Positions 42,760-51,012 of a stretch of DNA of 64,000 nt are shown here, one piece after another. Every line of letters begins with the position of its first letter. The first letter of the stretch is position 1. Below the pieces are notes generated by a model. The model did no database searches. It was not told where the DNA came from and saw only the letters and a list, made by a program, of their open reading frames with translations. The stretch lies in contig NZ_WUBR01000001.1 in NCBI RefSeq assembly GCF_009807005.1, positions 620,001 through 684,000 of the forward strand, written 5' to 3'. Both the position numbers and the translations under genes were made by a program. The DNA comes from Aurantiacibacter rhizosphaerae. GTDB taxonomy: Bacteria > Pseudomonadota > Alphaproteobacteria > Sphingomonadales > Sphingomonadaceae.

Positions 42760-44154
42760 ATGAAAAACCGGATAAATGCGGCGATTGCTGCGCTGACCAT
42801 GCCCTTCTTGCCAACCCTCGCCCACGCCGATGATGTGAGCGATCTGGTGGAGGCGGAACTGGTGAGGAGCCAGACGCCCGGCATCGCCATCGCCGTGCTG
42901 CGTGATGGATCCTTGCTGCGCGCGCAGGGCTTTGGCGAGGCCGATATTGAACTGCACGTGCCGGTTCATCCCGATACGCTGTTCAAGACCGGCGCAACCG
43001 GCACGCAATTGACTGCGGCGGCTATCATGCTGCTGGTGGAAGATGGCAAGCTGGGCCTGGATGATCCCGTCACCCAATATCTGCCCGGCGCCCCGTCGAA
43101 ATGGGAAGGCGTGACTATCCGCCAGTTGCTCAATCACACCTCCGGCCTGCCAGCCACGCCGAACGGGGATTTCCGCGCCGATTACACCAGGGACGAACTT
43201 CTTGGCATAATCGCGGCGCAGGATATCAACTATCCGGCAGGCAAGCGTTGGCGGTTCAGCTATGCTGGCTACATCGTTCTGGGTTTCGTGATCGAGGAAG
43301 TGACCGGGCAGCGCTGGAGCGATTTCATGCAACAGCGGATCTTTGCGCCGCTCGGCATGCATTCCGCGCGCGGTATCGACGAAATGGCGATCATTCCCAA
43401 TCGTTCGTCGGGCTATGAACTGCGCGATGGCGAGCTGCGCAATGCGGAATGGATTTCCGGCACGGCAAATTCCACCGCCGACGGCTCTCTCTATATGTCG
43501 GTGCTGGATTATGCCGCATGGGCGCAGGCCATGTCTGCCAAGTCATTGCTCAGCCCGGCATCCTGGCAGCAGCTGGCCACCTCTGCCACCATCGCGGACG
43601 GTGCAAGCTGCGGCTATACGCCCGGCTGGTTTCAGGATTCGCCGCGCGCATCGCAATGGCATTCCGGCATCTGGCAGGGGTTCCAGACATACGCGCTGCG
43701 TTATCCGGAGCAGGATCTGACGGTGACGGTGTTCGCCAATGGCGATGGCGCGGATGTGCAGGGGCTGGCGCGGCGCGTAGCGGCGTTGACCGATCCGTCA
43801 CTCGCGCGGCAGGCTGCGGCACCTCTTGCCGACGCCGATCCCGCTGAAACGGCCAGGGCGCGGGACCTGATCGAAAGGATCGTGGAAGGCCGGGCCGAGC
43901 AGGCAGAGTTCGCCGATTTCGCCGAACTGGATTTTACCGAACTGACGGTGATGAACGCCGGTATCCTTGAAGGGTTCGGCACGCTGGAGGATTTTGCCCT
44001 GTTCGACCGGCAGGCGAATTGCGGCGAGACGTCCTATCGCTACCGCGCCCGCTATGCCGATGGGCTGGTGGAAATCCGCCTTGGCAAAACCGCGGACGGC
44101 AGGATCAATAATCTTGAAATCCTGCCGCTGCGCGATTGGGCGGAACCGCTTTAA
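42760..44154 (+). CDS. Beta-lactamase class C-like exported protein with inactivated active site
   Basis: A 464-residue protein of the serine beta-lactamase-like family with a signal peptide (MKNRINAAIAALTMPFLPTL AHA). Family landmarks flanking the active site are present: TLFKTG...TQLTAAAIMLLVEDG, VTIRQLLNHTSGLP and YIVLGFVIEEVTG. The nucleophilic Ser-x-x-Lys aligns with ATGT (FKTGATGTQLT), and the Tyr-Ser-Asn motif is reduced to FSYAGY. It therefore cannot acylate in the usual way. A C-terminal domain of ~100 residues follows. The chosen start gives a good signal peptide, though in-frame ATGs exist at 42688 and 42724. It may bind a peptidoglycan-like ligand, perhaps as partner of the upstream regulator. 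Confidence 0.85.
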   Translation: MKNRINAAIAALTMPFLPTLAHADDVSDLVEAELVRSQTPGIAIAVLRDGSLLRAQGFGEADIELHVPVHPDTLFKTGATGTQLTAAAIMLLVEDGKLGLDDPVTQYLPGAPSKWEGVTIRQLLNHTSGLPATPNGDFRADYTRDELLGIIAAQDINYPAGKRWRFSYAGYIVLGFVIEEVTGQRWSDFMQQRIFAPLGMHSARGIDEMAIIPNRSSGYELRDGELRNAEWISGTANSTADGSLYMSVLDYAAWAQAMSAKSLLSPASWQQLATSATIADGASCGYTPGWFQDSPRASQWHSGIWQGFQTYALRYPEQDLTVTVFANGDGADVQGLARRVAALTDPSLARQAAAPLADADPAETARARDLIERIVEGRAEQAEFADFAELDFTELTVMNAGILEGFGTLEDFALFDRQANCGETSYRYRARYADGLVEIRLGKTADGRINNLEILPLRDWAEPL

Positions 44155-44795
44155 CGATCGTTGTGCGCTTCCTTGCGCTTCACCCAGTCGGCATAGGTGG
44201 GGCGGGCAAGCTGAAACAGATCGTTGCACCTCGTGTACTGGCCCGCGCCGTGCATGCGGCCCACCAGCTTCATGGCGAGGGTATCGACATGCAGCCTTTC
44301 GGGATCGACCAGATCGTCTCCGATATGGAAGCGCAGCACTTCGCCCAGCACGATGGTGGTGAGGCCGGCGTCGATGCTTTCATACAGGCGGCACTCCATC
44401 GATACCGGCGCTGACGCGATGCGCGGCGGCGCGATGACGGAGGAGGGGAGCGTGGCAAGGTCTGCCGCGTCAATCTCGTCAAATTCCGGCGGCGCATCGA
44501 TGCAGGTCAGATTCATCGCCGGGGCATCCCCTTCGCTGACAAGGTTGACCACGAATTCCTTCGTATCCAGCACATTGCGGGCGCTGTCCTTGTAGGTGCC
44601 ATCCGGGCGGCGCATCAGCCCGATGGCGACCAGCGGCGGCGCGGAACCCATCATGTTGAAGAAGCTGTAGGGCGCGGCGTTGCGCACGCCATCTGATGAC
44701 AGCGTGGTCAGCCACGCAATCGGGCGGGGCGTGATGGCCGCGCTCATCAGCTTGTACCGGTCCGGCGTTTCGACCTTCGAAAAGTCAAATTCCAT
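44151..44795 (-). CDS. Flavin reductase-like FMN-binding protein
   Basis: A 214-residue FMN-binding split-barrel protein (KLMSAAITPRPIAWLTTLSS, NAAPYSFFNMMGSAPPLVAI, NVLDTKEFVVNLVSE). Family members supply reduced flavin to a monooxygenase or act as flavin oxidoreductases. No partner monooxygenase is encoded in the window. It starts directly after the nitrilase stop on the same strand, so both share an operon. Its end overlaps that of the convergent serine-hydrolase-like gene by four bases. The start MEFDFSKVETP is the usual one for this family. Confidence 0.9.
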   Translation of the reverse strand: MEFDFSKVETPDRYKLMSAAITPRPIAWLTTLSSDGVRNAAPYSFFNMMGSAPPLVAIGLMRRPDGTYKDSARNVLDTKEFVVNLVSEGDAPAMNLTCIDAPPEFDEIDAADLATLPSSVIAPPRIASAPVSMECRLYESIDAGLTTIVLGEVLRFHIGDDLVDPERLHVDTLAMKLVGRMHGAGQYTRCNDLFQLARPTYADWVKRKEAHNDR

Positions 44796-45734
44796 TTATT
44801 GATCCTCAATCTGGCGAACGGCGTTTTTCGGCGAGACGTCTACAGACAATTGGAAGATATCGGGGCGGGAATAATGACCCGTCACATCGAAATCATATTT
44901 GCCGCGCACAACGGCATCCGGATCGATCGTGGCATATAGAATGGTCTCGCCAGAGAAATCCGGCCCTGCCAGAACTTCGCCCAGCGGATCGACGATCAGG
45001 CTGCCGCCTCGCAGCAGCACGGTTTCAGGATCGTCACCCAAAGCGCAATCGTAATCATCCGGATAGGCCCCGCGGGTGATGTGCTGGCATGCGGACAATA
45101 CGAAGCAGCGCCCTTCAAGAGCGACATGCCGCATGGAGCCTTCCCAGGCATCGCGATCATCCGCGGTGGGCGCGCAATACAGGGTCACGCCCTGGTCAAA
45201 CATCGCCATGCGCAGCATCGGCATGTAGTTTTCCCAGCAGATCACCGCGCCGATGCGGCCCAGCTGGGTTTCGATCACGGGCAGTGTCGATCCGTCGCCA
45301 AAGCCCCAGATCAACCGCTCCGCCCCCGTGGGCATCAGTTTGCGATGCTTGGCCACCAGGCCTTTCTCACCATCGAAAAACAAGGCGGTGCAATACACCG
45401 TGCCGCCGTCGCGTTCGATAACGCCGATCACCACGAAGGTGTCAGTCGCGGCAACCACCTCTTCCAGCAGGGCGACTTCCTGCCCGTCCAGATCGATCGC
45501 GCTGGCGTGGTAGCGGCGATAATCCTCACGCCCTTCCGGCTTGCGCATGCCCACTGGCGTGCCGAATGATGCGCCCTTGGGATAGCCGCCCAGGAATGCT
45601 TCCGGAAAAACGATCAGCCGCGCGCCCTTGGCCGCGGCTTGTGCGATCAGCGATGCGGCCTTCTTTGCCGATTGCAGGGCGTCCTGCGGGAATGATGCCG
45701 CCTGCACGACGGCTGCTGTGAATGGTTCTGCCAT
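44796..45734 (-). CDS. Nitrilase-family carbon-nitrogen hydrolase
   Basis: A 312-residue nitrilase-superfamily enzyme with a complete Glu-Lys-Cys triad: Glu in LIVFPEAFLGGYP, Lys in KHRKLMPTGAERL, and Cys in AVICWENYMPML. The context of the Cys (CWEN) and the GGYP loop match true nitrilases, so it probably hydrolyses an organic nitrile to acid and ammonia. It shares an operon with the flavin reductase and diverges from gentisate dioxygenase across a 111-base gap carrying a TTTTAAGCTTGCAA site. The start MAEPF at 45734 has GGGAA upstream; an ATG four codons earlier is also possible. Confidence 0.9.
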   Translation of the reverse strand: MAEPFTAAVVQAASFPQDALQSAKKAASLIAQAAAKGARLIVFPEAFLGGYPKGASFGTPVGMRKPEGREDYRRYHASAIDLDGQEVALLEEVVAATDTFVVIGVIERDGGTVYCTALFFDGEKGLVAKHRKLMPTGAERLIWGFGDGSTLPVIETQLGRIGAVICWENYMPMLRMAMFDQGVTLYCAPTADDRDAWEGSMRHVALEGRCFVLSACQHITRGAYPDDYDCALGDDPETVLLRGGSLIVDPLGEVLAGPDFSGETILYATIDPDAVVRGKYDFDVTGHYSRPDIFQLSVDVSPKNAVRQIEDQ

Positions 45735-45809
45735 GATGTTTCCCATGCCCGGTTTCGCGCCGAATTGCGCCTGAACTCTTCATACTGACGTTGACTCTTG
45801 CGCATTTTA

Positions 45810-45823
45810 TTTTAAGCTTGCAA
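45810..45823. promoter_or_regulatory. Operator-like site between nitrilase and gentisate dioxygenase genes
   Basis: TTTTAAGCTTGCAA at 45810-45823 lies in the divergent promoter. It matches 13 of 14 bases of the reverse complement of the site at 41304 and 10 of 14 of those at 49232 and 51573. Confidence 0.55.
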
Positions 45824-45845
45824 CAAATTTCCATGGAGAGTGATC

Positions 45846-46973
45846 GTGAGCGACGCGAATTACGACAGTTACCGTGAAGATGTGGTCGGGCGCGCCAATG
45901 TGACTGATACGCCGGAGCGTGTGGCCTATTACAAGCGTCTGGCAGAACTCGGCACCGGTGCATTGTGGACCGTGGCCAACAAGATTGAGCCGTGGGAGCC
46001 TGCCTCGACCTCGCAGCCGATGCTGTGGCGTTACAACGATCTGCGTGAGGATGTTCTGCGCGCGCTGGATCTGGTGACCCCGGAAGAGGCGGGGCGCCGC
46101 GTCGTCTATCTGGAAAATCCGGGTCGCAGCGATGTGGTGGCAGCGGTTGGCTGGCTGTATTCCGGCTTGCAGGTGATGAAGCCGGGCGAGTGCGCATCCT
46201 CGCACCGGCACAGCGCATCGGCGCTGCGCTTCATCATGGAAGGAAGCGGCGCGTTCACCAATGTGGATGGCCAGAAACTCACGCTTGGCGCGAATGACTT
46301 CGTGCTGACGCCAAACGGAACCTGGCACGAACACGGCGTGGCCGAGGATGGCAGCATCTGCATCTGGCAGGATGGCCTGGACATCCCGCTGATGAACGCG
46401 CTGGATGCCAATTTTTACGAGGTGCATCCGGAGCTGAACCAGGCGGTGAACTATCCGGTCGATGCATCCGTTGCGACATGGGCCAATGCGGGCCTGCGTC
46501 CCTGGGGCTCCACTTGGGACAAACGCTATTCCCCGCTGCTGAAATATGAATGGGCCCCCACTTACGAGGCGCTGCAAAGCTATGGCCGCGTGACCGACGG
46601 TTCGCCCTTCGATGGCGTGCTGATGGAATACGTCAATCCCGATACGGGCGGCCCTGTAATGTCCACCATCGGCGCGCATATGCAGATGCTGCGCCCCGGC
46701 GAACGCACCAAGGCGCACCGCCAGACGGGCAGCTTTGTCTACCAGTGCTGCAAGGGCAAGGGCTGGTCCATCATCAACGGACAGCGTTTCGATTGGCAGG
46801 AGCGCGATATCTTCGTGATCCCGTCATGGATGTATCACGAACACGCCAATGCCTCTGACACCGAGGATGCTTGCCTTTTCGCCTTTCACGATCTGCCAGT
46901 CATGCGCAGCCTGGGTCTCTACCGAGAGGAAGCCCTGGGCGAGAATGACGGGCATCAGCCGATAATCACCTGA
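45846..46973 (+). CDS. Gentisate 1,2-dioxygenase-like bicupin
   Basis: A 375-residue bicupin of the gentisate / 1-hydroxy-2-naphthoate dioxygenase family. The N-terminal cupin holds the iron ligands in SSHRHSASALRFIMEGSG and NGTWHEHG; the C-terminal cupin has AHRQTGSFVYQCCKGKG and PSWMYHEHAN. It cleaves gentisate between C1 and C2 to maleylpyruvate using Fe(II) and O2. The GTG at 45846 lies six bases after GGAGAG; another GTG six bases earlier is in frame. The FAH-family hydrolase gene follows after 22 bases, giving a lower gentisate pathway. No maleylpyruvate isomerase gene is seen, so direct hydrolysis is possible. Confidence 0.9.
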   Translation: MSDANYDSYREDVVGRANVTDTPERVAYYKRLAELGTGALWTVANKIEPWEPASTSQPMLWRYNDLREDVLRALDLVTPEEAGRRVVYLENPGRSDVVAAVGWLYSGLQVMKPGECASSHRHSASALRFIMEGSGAFTNVDGQKLTLGANDFVLTPNGTWHEHGVAEDGSICIWQDGLDIPLMNALDANFYEVHPELNQAVNYPVDASVATWANAGLRPWGSTWDKRYSPLLKYEWAPTYEALQSYGRVTDGSPFDGVLMEYVNPDTGGPVMSTIGAHMQMLRPGERTKAHRQTGSFVYQCCKGKGWSIINGQRFDWQERDIFVIPSWMYHEHANASDTEDACLFAFHDLPVMRSLGLYREEALGENDGHQPIIT

Positions 46974-46995
46974 ACATTCAGATCAAGGACCTGTA

Positions 46996-47907
46996 ATGCG
47001 ATTAGTTACTTACCGCGCTTCCGTAGAAGCAGAGGCCCGTCTGGGCGCAATCCACGACAACACGATCATCGATCTTGCCCGTTTCGGCGCGGCGAAGGGC
47101 GTGGAACTGCCTTCCAGCATGCTGGAATTCATTGATCTGGGACCCTCGGCCGTAACCGCCGTCTCCGCCCTGATCGACAGCTGCGATGGCAATTTCGGCG
47201 TGGGCTGCACCATGCCGCTGGCCAATGCAAAGCTGCTCGCCCCCATTCCGCGCCCGCGCAAGAACGTGTTCGGCATCGGCCTGAACTATACAGAGCATGT
47301 GGCAGAAAGCGCCAAGTCGCTCGACACTTCTACCGAATTGCCGCGTGAGCCGGTGATCTTCTCCAAGCCGCCGACCACGGTTATCGGCCCGGACGAGCCG
47401 ATCCTGCACAACAAGGAAATCACCAAGCAGCTTGACTGGGAAGTTGAACTGGCTGCCATCATCGGCACCCGCGCCAAGGGCGTTTCGCGTGAAGATGCGC
47501 TGGCCTACGTGTTCGGTTACACCGTCTGCATCGATATGAGCGCGCGCGATTGCCGCCGTGCGGGCCAGTGGATCTATTCCAAGGGTCAGGACACCTATTG
47601 CCCGATGGGCCCCGTGGTGGTGACGGCGGACGAGATCCCCGATCCGCAGACGCTGGACCTGTGGCTTACCGTGAACGGCGTGGAAAAGCAGCGCAGCAAC
47701 ACGGCCTATATGCTGTTCAAGGTGGACGAACTGGTTGCCGACATCAGCAAGGGCATCACGCTGGAACCGGGCGACATCATCGCCACCGGTACACCTGCCG
47801 GCGTAGGCGCGGGCCGCGATCCGCAGGAATTCCTGTGGCCGGGCGATACGATTGTTGCCACCGTCGAAGGGATTGGCACCCTGCGTCACCCGATCGTCGA
47901 CGCTTAA
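46996..47907 (+). CDS. Fumarylacetoacetate hydrolase-family protein (maleyl/fumarylpyruvate hydrolase candidate)
   Basis: A 303-residue FAH-family protein. The core motifs are VFGIGLNYTEHVAES, PVIFSKPPTTVIGPDEPILH, the metal ligands in LDWEVELAAIIG and CIDMSARDCRRAGQWIYSKG, and the IIATGTPAGVGAGRDP loop. Family members cleave C-C bonds in beta-keto acids with Mg2+. After gentisate dioxygenase, hydrolysis of maleylpyruvate or fumarylpyruvate to pyruvate is the likely role. An N-terminal ~70-residue extension (YRASVEAEARLGAIHDNTII) is usual in this subfamily. A strong terminator follows. Confidence 0.9.
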   Translation: MRLVTYRASVEAEARLGAIHDNTIIDLARFGAAKGVELPSSMLEFIDLGPSAVTAVSALIDSCDGNFGVGCTMPLANAKLLAPIPRPRKNVFGIGLNYTEHVAESAKSLDTSTELPREPVIFSKPPTTVIGPDEPILHNKEITKQLDWEVELAAIIGTRAKGVSREDALAYVFGYTVCIDMSARDCRRAGQWIYSKGQDTYCPMGPVVVTADEIPDPQTLDLWLTVNGVEKQRSNTAYMLFKVDELVADISKGITLEPGDIIATGTPAGVGAGRDPQEFLWPGDTIVATVEGIGTLRHPIVDA

Positions 47908-47924
47908 GCTTCAAGCCATCGAAG

Positions 47925-47962
47925 AAAACGGGGAGTCCAACAGCGGTTGGTCTCCCCGTTTT
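47925..47962 (+). terminator. Rho-independent terminator
   Basis: AAAACGGGGAG at 47925-47935 pairs with CTCCCCGTTTT at 47952-47962, with an inner CCAAC/GTTGG stem. The T-run and downstream TGTTTTATG mark the end of the gentisate transcript. The symmetric flanks could also stop the convergent thioesterase/MarR operon. Confidence 0.88.
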
Positions 47963-48021
47963 GTTTTATGCTGTGAATTTGCGGGGAGGCCCAGAAGCGC
48001 GGCTGCCTCTCGAATTGAATC

Positions 48022-48441
48022 TCAGCTTGCGACAGTTTCGCCCATCATTCTTGCGCGAATATCATCGGGCCAAGGCACGGATTTCTGCGCCTTCAGATCC
48101 ATGCACACCAGCGTCGCCTTTGCCTTCAGGCGCACTTCCTCGCCGCACAGGAACACCGCCTCATAAGTGCAGCTGGACCTGCCGATCTTCACCGGCGTGA
48201 TCCGCACCGTCAGCAGATCACCCATGATGCTGGGCGCCAGGAACTGGGTTTCCAGCTGGATCGTGGGCACGCCAATACCGCGGGTGACATGCATCGATTT
48301 GAAATCGGCATGCAATTCCTGCTCGAACCAGTCTTCCACCGCGGCATTCAACATCTCGAAATAGCGCGGATAGAATACGATCGACGCGCCATCGACATGG
48401 GCGAAGCGAACACGGGTGGTTGTTTCAAAACAGCTATTCAT
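48022..48441 (-). CDS. Acyl-CoA thioesterase (4HBT hotdog family)
   Basis: A 139-residue hotdog thioesterase. The catalytic signature VRFAHVDGASIVFYPRYFEM matches the 4-hydroxybenzoyl-CoA thioesterase type, with the conserved Asp in HVDG. The rest (PSIMGDLLTVRITPVKIGRS) follows the family. It hydrolyses an aryl- or acyl-CoA to the free acid. Its start overlaps the MarR stop by four bases. Next to gentisate dioxygenase, release of gentisate or a related hydroxybenzoate from its CoA ester is an attractive role, as in salicylyl-CoA/gentisyl-CoA routes, but this is inference. Confidence 0.88.
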   Translation of the reverse strand: MNSCFETTTRVRFAHVDGASIVFYPRYFEMLNAAVEDWFEQELHADFKSMHVTRGIGVPTIQLETQFLAPSIMGDLLTVRITPVKIGRSSCTYEAVFLCGEEVRLKAKATLVCMDLKAQKSVPWPDDIRARMMGETVAS

Positions 48442-48947
48442 CGATCGCCCATAAGAACAGAACGCAACTGGCCCAGCAGGCGGACAAGCTCTTCCTTGTC
48501 TCCCTCAGGTACGTTGCTGAAAAACTCGTTGGTCCAACTGTGGTGGGCCTCGGCCAGTTCGATGAACCTGCGCGTGCCCGCTTCGGTGATGGATACGATT
48601 GCGGAACGGGCATCCTTGGGGTTCGTCATCGTCTGCACCAGGCCCTTTTCCTGCAATTGGCGGACGATGACGGTGACGTTGCCGTTGGACACCAGCAGCG
48701 CCCGCGAAAGCGCGCTCATCTGCAGGCCTTCCGGAACACGGTAGAGCGCGGCCAGCACATCGAAGCGGGGAAGGGTGGTGTCGAAGTCATCCTCGAACTT
48801 GCGGCGGATCTGCTTCTCGCCCATTTTCGCGCAGGCCAGCAGCCTGACCCAAAGGCGCAATTCGGTGGAGCCCGCGCCTGCCGGAACCTGGGTTTCCCCC
48901 GCGTCCGTACCGGAGGTGGGGGATGGGGAGTTGTCGTTCGCCGTCAT
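48438..48947 (-). CDS. MarR-family transcriptional regulator
   Basis: A 169-residue MarR protein. The winged helix includes MSALSRALLVSNGNVTVIVR QLQEKG and the wing DARSAIVSITEAG; flanking helices LWVRLLACAKMGEKQIRRKF and FIELAEAHHSWTNEFFSNVP form the dimer. The N-terminal ~25 residues are low-complexity. It precedes the thioesterase with a four-base overlap. Similar CTTTAAG-type sites occur upstream of this locus (49232) and of neighbouring operons (45810, 41304, 51573), so it is a candidate regulator of the gentisate module. The ligand is unknown, perhaps an aryl-CoA or hydroxybenzoate. Confidence 0.9.
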   Translation of the reverse strand: MTANDNSPSPTSGTDAGETQVPAGAGSTELRLWVRLLACAKMGEKQIRRKFEDDFDTTLPRFDVLAALYRVPEGLQMSALSRALLVSNGNVTVIVRQLQEKGLVQTMTNPKDARSAIVSITEAGTRRFIELAEAHHSWTNEFFSNVPEGDKEELVRLLGQLRSVLMGDR

Positions 48948-49285
48948 GCTATCGTTGCCCTTCGCGCCGCTGGCAGTGCCCGTTCCTGACCCGGTATGCA
49001 GGGTGGCGAAACGGATCGATGATGATCATGGGCAGCAGCCGATGCCTGCAAGCCCCATGAAGGGCGTGCAGGTTGGGCGCGGCCCACGTCGGAATGCTGT
49101 TAACCTGATCCACTTCCACGATGTTTCCTACAGCAGTCACCGGAATGCCAGCTTCATTTTTGACCCAATGCTCAAACCGATGCCTGCACCGGCGGCACAA
49201 TACGCAACGCGCATTCCTCTCTCCTCTTTTGCTTCAAACTTAAAGGAAAAATGCCAATGCGCCAAGTCAGAATGATAAATGGCGG
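48948..49285 (-). other. 338-base gap with a short ORF of doubtful coding value
   Basis: Between the MarR start and the second winged-helix regulator. On the minus strand, GAGGAGAGAGGA is followed by an ATG near 49215 that opens only 25 codons (MRVAYCAAGAGIGLSIGSKM then KLAFR). A second frame starting at a TTG (49200) runs 83 codons to 48949. Neither has a recognisable domain, and codon use is unlike the neighbours. A leader peptide, a frameshifted remnant or plain leader RNA are all possible. The 12-base sequence TGCAGGCATCGG occurs twice. Confidence 0.35.
49232..49245. promoter_or_regulatory. Operator-like site upstream of the MarR/thioesterase operon
   Basis: CTTCAAACTTAAAG at 49232-49245 is the exact reverse complement of CTTTAAGTTTGAAG at 51573-51586. 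It lies upstream of the short ORF and the MarR operon, just before a GAGGAGAGAGGA ribosome-binding site. Confidence 0.6.
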
Positions 49286-50509
49286 TCAGGGCAGGGGATA
49301 TGCGGCCACCAGCCGCCTGCTGAGCGGCTGCCCGACAGGTGATTGCACTTCGAAAACAGCCTCGAACTTGCGCGCCCCGTCCAGCTTTTCCCTTAAAGCG
49401 GCGATCTCCGCCGGCTGGTTCAGCATTTCCGCCATCGCGGCAGAACCCCTGTCCCCCAGCCCTGCGAAAAGGATCAGGCGGCGACCGTTCGGCGCATCGC
49501 GCACCGACAGATATCCGTAATCCGTGCCCGCCTTGCTCTGTCCTTCGGTGTAGACCTGGGCCGTATATGATGCGCCGGTGGTCAGATTGTCCAACCGGTT
49601 GAACGCCGCCAGTTGCAGATTTGAATCGCTAAAGACGATCGTATTCAGAGGGCCAAGTTGCGATAGCCTGCCCACGAAGACCACGTCCCGCGTACGCAAA
49701 AGCTCCGGCTCCAGCGCGGAAACCGGCAGCAGCTCTGCCTCGCCATCGCCAGATCCGAGATTGGCCAGCAGCCGTCCCTGCACATTCCACGCTGTCTCCA
49801 GTGCGGCTATGGATGCAAAGCGCAGGTTGAAATCGTAATATTGGTAAAAAGCTTCGGGATGTTCCTGAAGAAAGATGCTCAGCTCGTCCCTGGTCTGGAT
49901 ATCCGGCGCCAGCACCATGCGCTGAATGCTGCGTTGGTCCTCCGTCTCTGCCAGCAGGAGGTTGTCACCCACGGCGATCACCGGATCGAAAAGCCCGGCT
50001 GCGGTGCCAAGGATGCCCTGCCTATCGGCGTGGTTTCCGCGAACCGGATCTTGCGACGTCGGCCAGTATAGCCATGCCATGAAAATCATCGCGGCAAAGG
50101 CAAACAGCATCAGCCCGCTGCCCAGCGCAGGATTTGCCAGGAAAGCCTTCGCGATGCTCGTCGCCTTGTAAGGGGTGTCGCTATCTTCCAGGATAACGCG
50201 GTATTCGCCCTTGGGAATCGCCAGGCGCGGCCCGGTGGCGCCATCGTAATGATCTTCCAGCCGCTTTCTCAGCCGGTGGACATAGACGCGGATGCCGGAA
50301 TCGGAGCTGGATTCCAGCGCCGCCTGATTGCCCAGCAAGGCCACCGCCACCTCGATCTCTTTCGGAGATCGGTCATCGTCCGAATGTTCGACCAGGAAAT
50401 CGAACAATTCTATCTGCTTCGCCGAACGGCCCTTCGCCAGAACTTCCCGAAACCGGGCAGTCTCTTCCTCGAACTTCTTCACGGAGTCATTGGGCGAGCC
50501 GATTGTCAT
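49286..50509 (-). CDS. Membrane-tethered winged-helix regulator (paralogue 2 of 3)
   Basis: A 407-residue protein with the same layout as those at 41358 and 61912. The N-terminal winged helix spans about residues 30-110 (KQIELFDFLVEHS, IRVYVHRLRKRLEDHY, LAIPKGEYRVIL). A single helix (GLMLFAFAAMIFMAWLYW) anchors it. The extracytoplasmic part has VGDNLLLAETED, DVVFVGRLSQLGPLN and DYGYLSVRDAPNG, aligning with the D-Y-Y, D-I-V-F-V-G and R-D-Y-A-Y-L motifs of its paralogues, although the first is weakened. It sits next to the MarR/gentisate module. An ATATACATTTGCATAT site lies about 200 bases upstream. The signal sensed is unknown. Confidence 0.78.
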   Translation of the reverse strand: MTIGSPNDSVKKFEEETARFREVLAKGRSAKQIELFDFLVEHSDDDRSPKEIEVAVALLGNQAALESSSDSGIRVYVHRLRKRLEDHYDGATGPRLAIPKGEYRVILEDSDTPYKATSIAKAFLANPALGSGLMLFAFAAMIFMAWLYWPTSQDPVRGNHADRQGILGTAAGLFDPVIAVGDNLLLAETEDQRSIQRMVLAPDIQTRDELSIFLQEHPEAFYQYYDFNLRFASIAALETAWNVQGRLLANLGSGDGEAELLPVSALEPELLRTRDVVFVGRLSQLGPLNTIVFSDSNLQLAAFNRLDNLTTGASYTAQVYTEGQSKAGTDYGYLSVRDAPNGRRLILFAGLGDRGSAAMAEMLNQPAEIAALREKLDGARKFEAVFEVQSPVGQPLSRRLVAAYPLP

Positions 50510-51012
50510 GGAGATTCGATACCAGAAGCCGGTTTGCGCATGCGACCCCCTGCCCAGAAGGCCAAGGCAAGGGGGCTGTACAACGTAGTTTTAGCCGCTT
50601 TCACTTATCCGAACCTGACTGCATGGCAAGCGCCGGACGCGCCTGAAGAGCGGACCGGGAGGCGCTGGAGGAAAGGCGATAAATAGGCATTTGCAATTAG
50701 TTTAACCTTGAAATATACATTTGCATATATTGATTCGACGACGTGTCCAGAGCGCACCTTGGCGTGAGAGAGGGCACAGTCTTCGCCGGAGTGGCGCAAA
50801 TCTGCAAGTTTCGTGGGTAAAACCCCTTGCAAAGCCAGCCGCCCGACCCGGCACTTTTTGACCCGGGGCAAACGGACTGACCATCAGCGTCAGAAACCGG
50901 ATGTTCCAACCCTTAGGCTCCGGCGCACTTCCTCTCCCAAGCGTCGGAGCCGCCTCTTTCGAAAATCTGCGATGCCGCAGCCAAAGCCTCGGCCAATGGT
51001 TCAGCCAATCCC
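50510..51012. other. 503-base gene-free region containing an operator-like site
   Basis: No open frame here has a domain, good start signal or neighbour-like codon use. The only clear element is ATATACATTTGCATAT at 50713-50728, matching the iorA operator at 13 of 16 bases. The stretch to the Lrp gene end is otherwise featureless; I see no RNA gene. Confidence 0.5.
50713..50728. promoter_or_regulatory. Third copy of the ATATGCA-type operator
   Basis: ATATACATTTGCATAT shares 13 of 16 bases with the iorA palindrome and the right half TGCATAT exactly. It is about 200 bases upstream of the second winged-helix regulator (start 50509, minus strand), the only gene it could serve nearby. Confidence 0.5.

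Noticed and set aside
48949-49200. An 83-codon minus-strand frame as a real gene
   Set aside because: TTG start with no own ribosome-binding site, no domain, and codon use unlike neighbours; kept only as part of an uncertain region.
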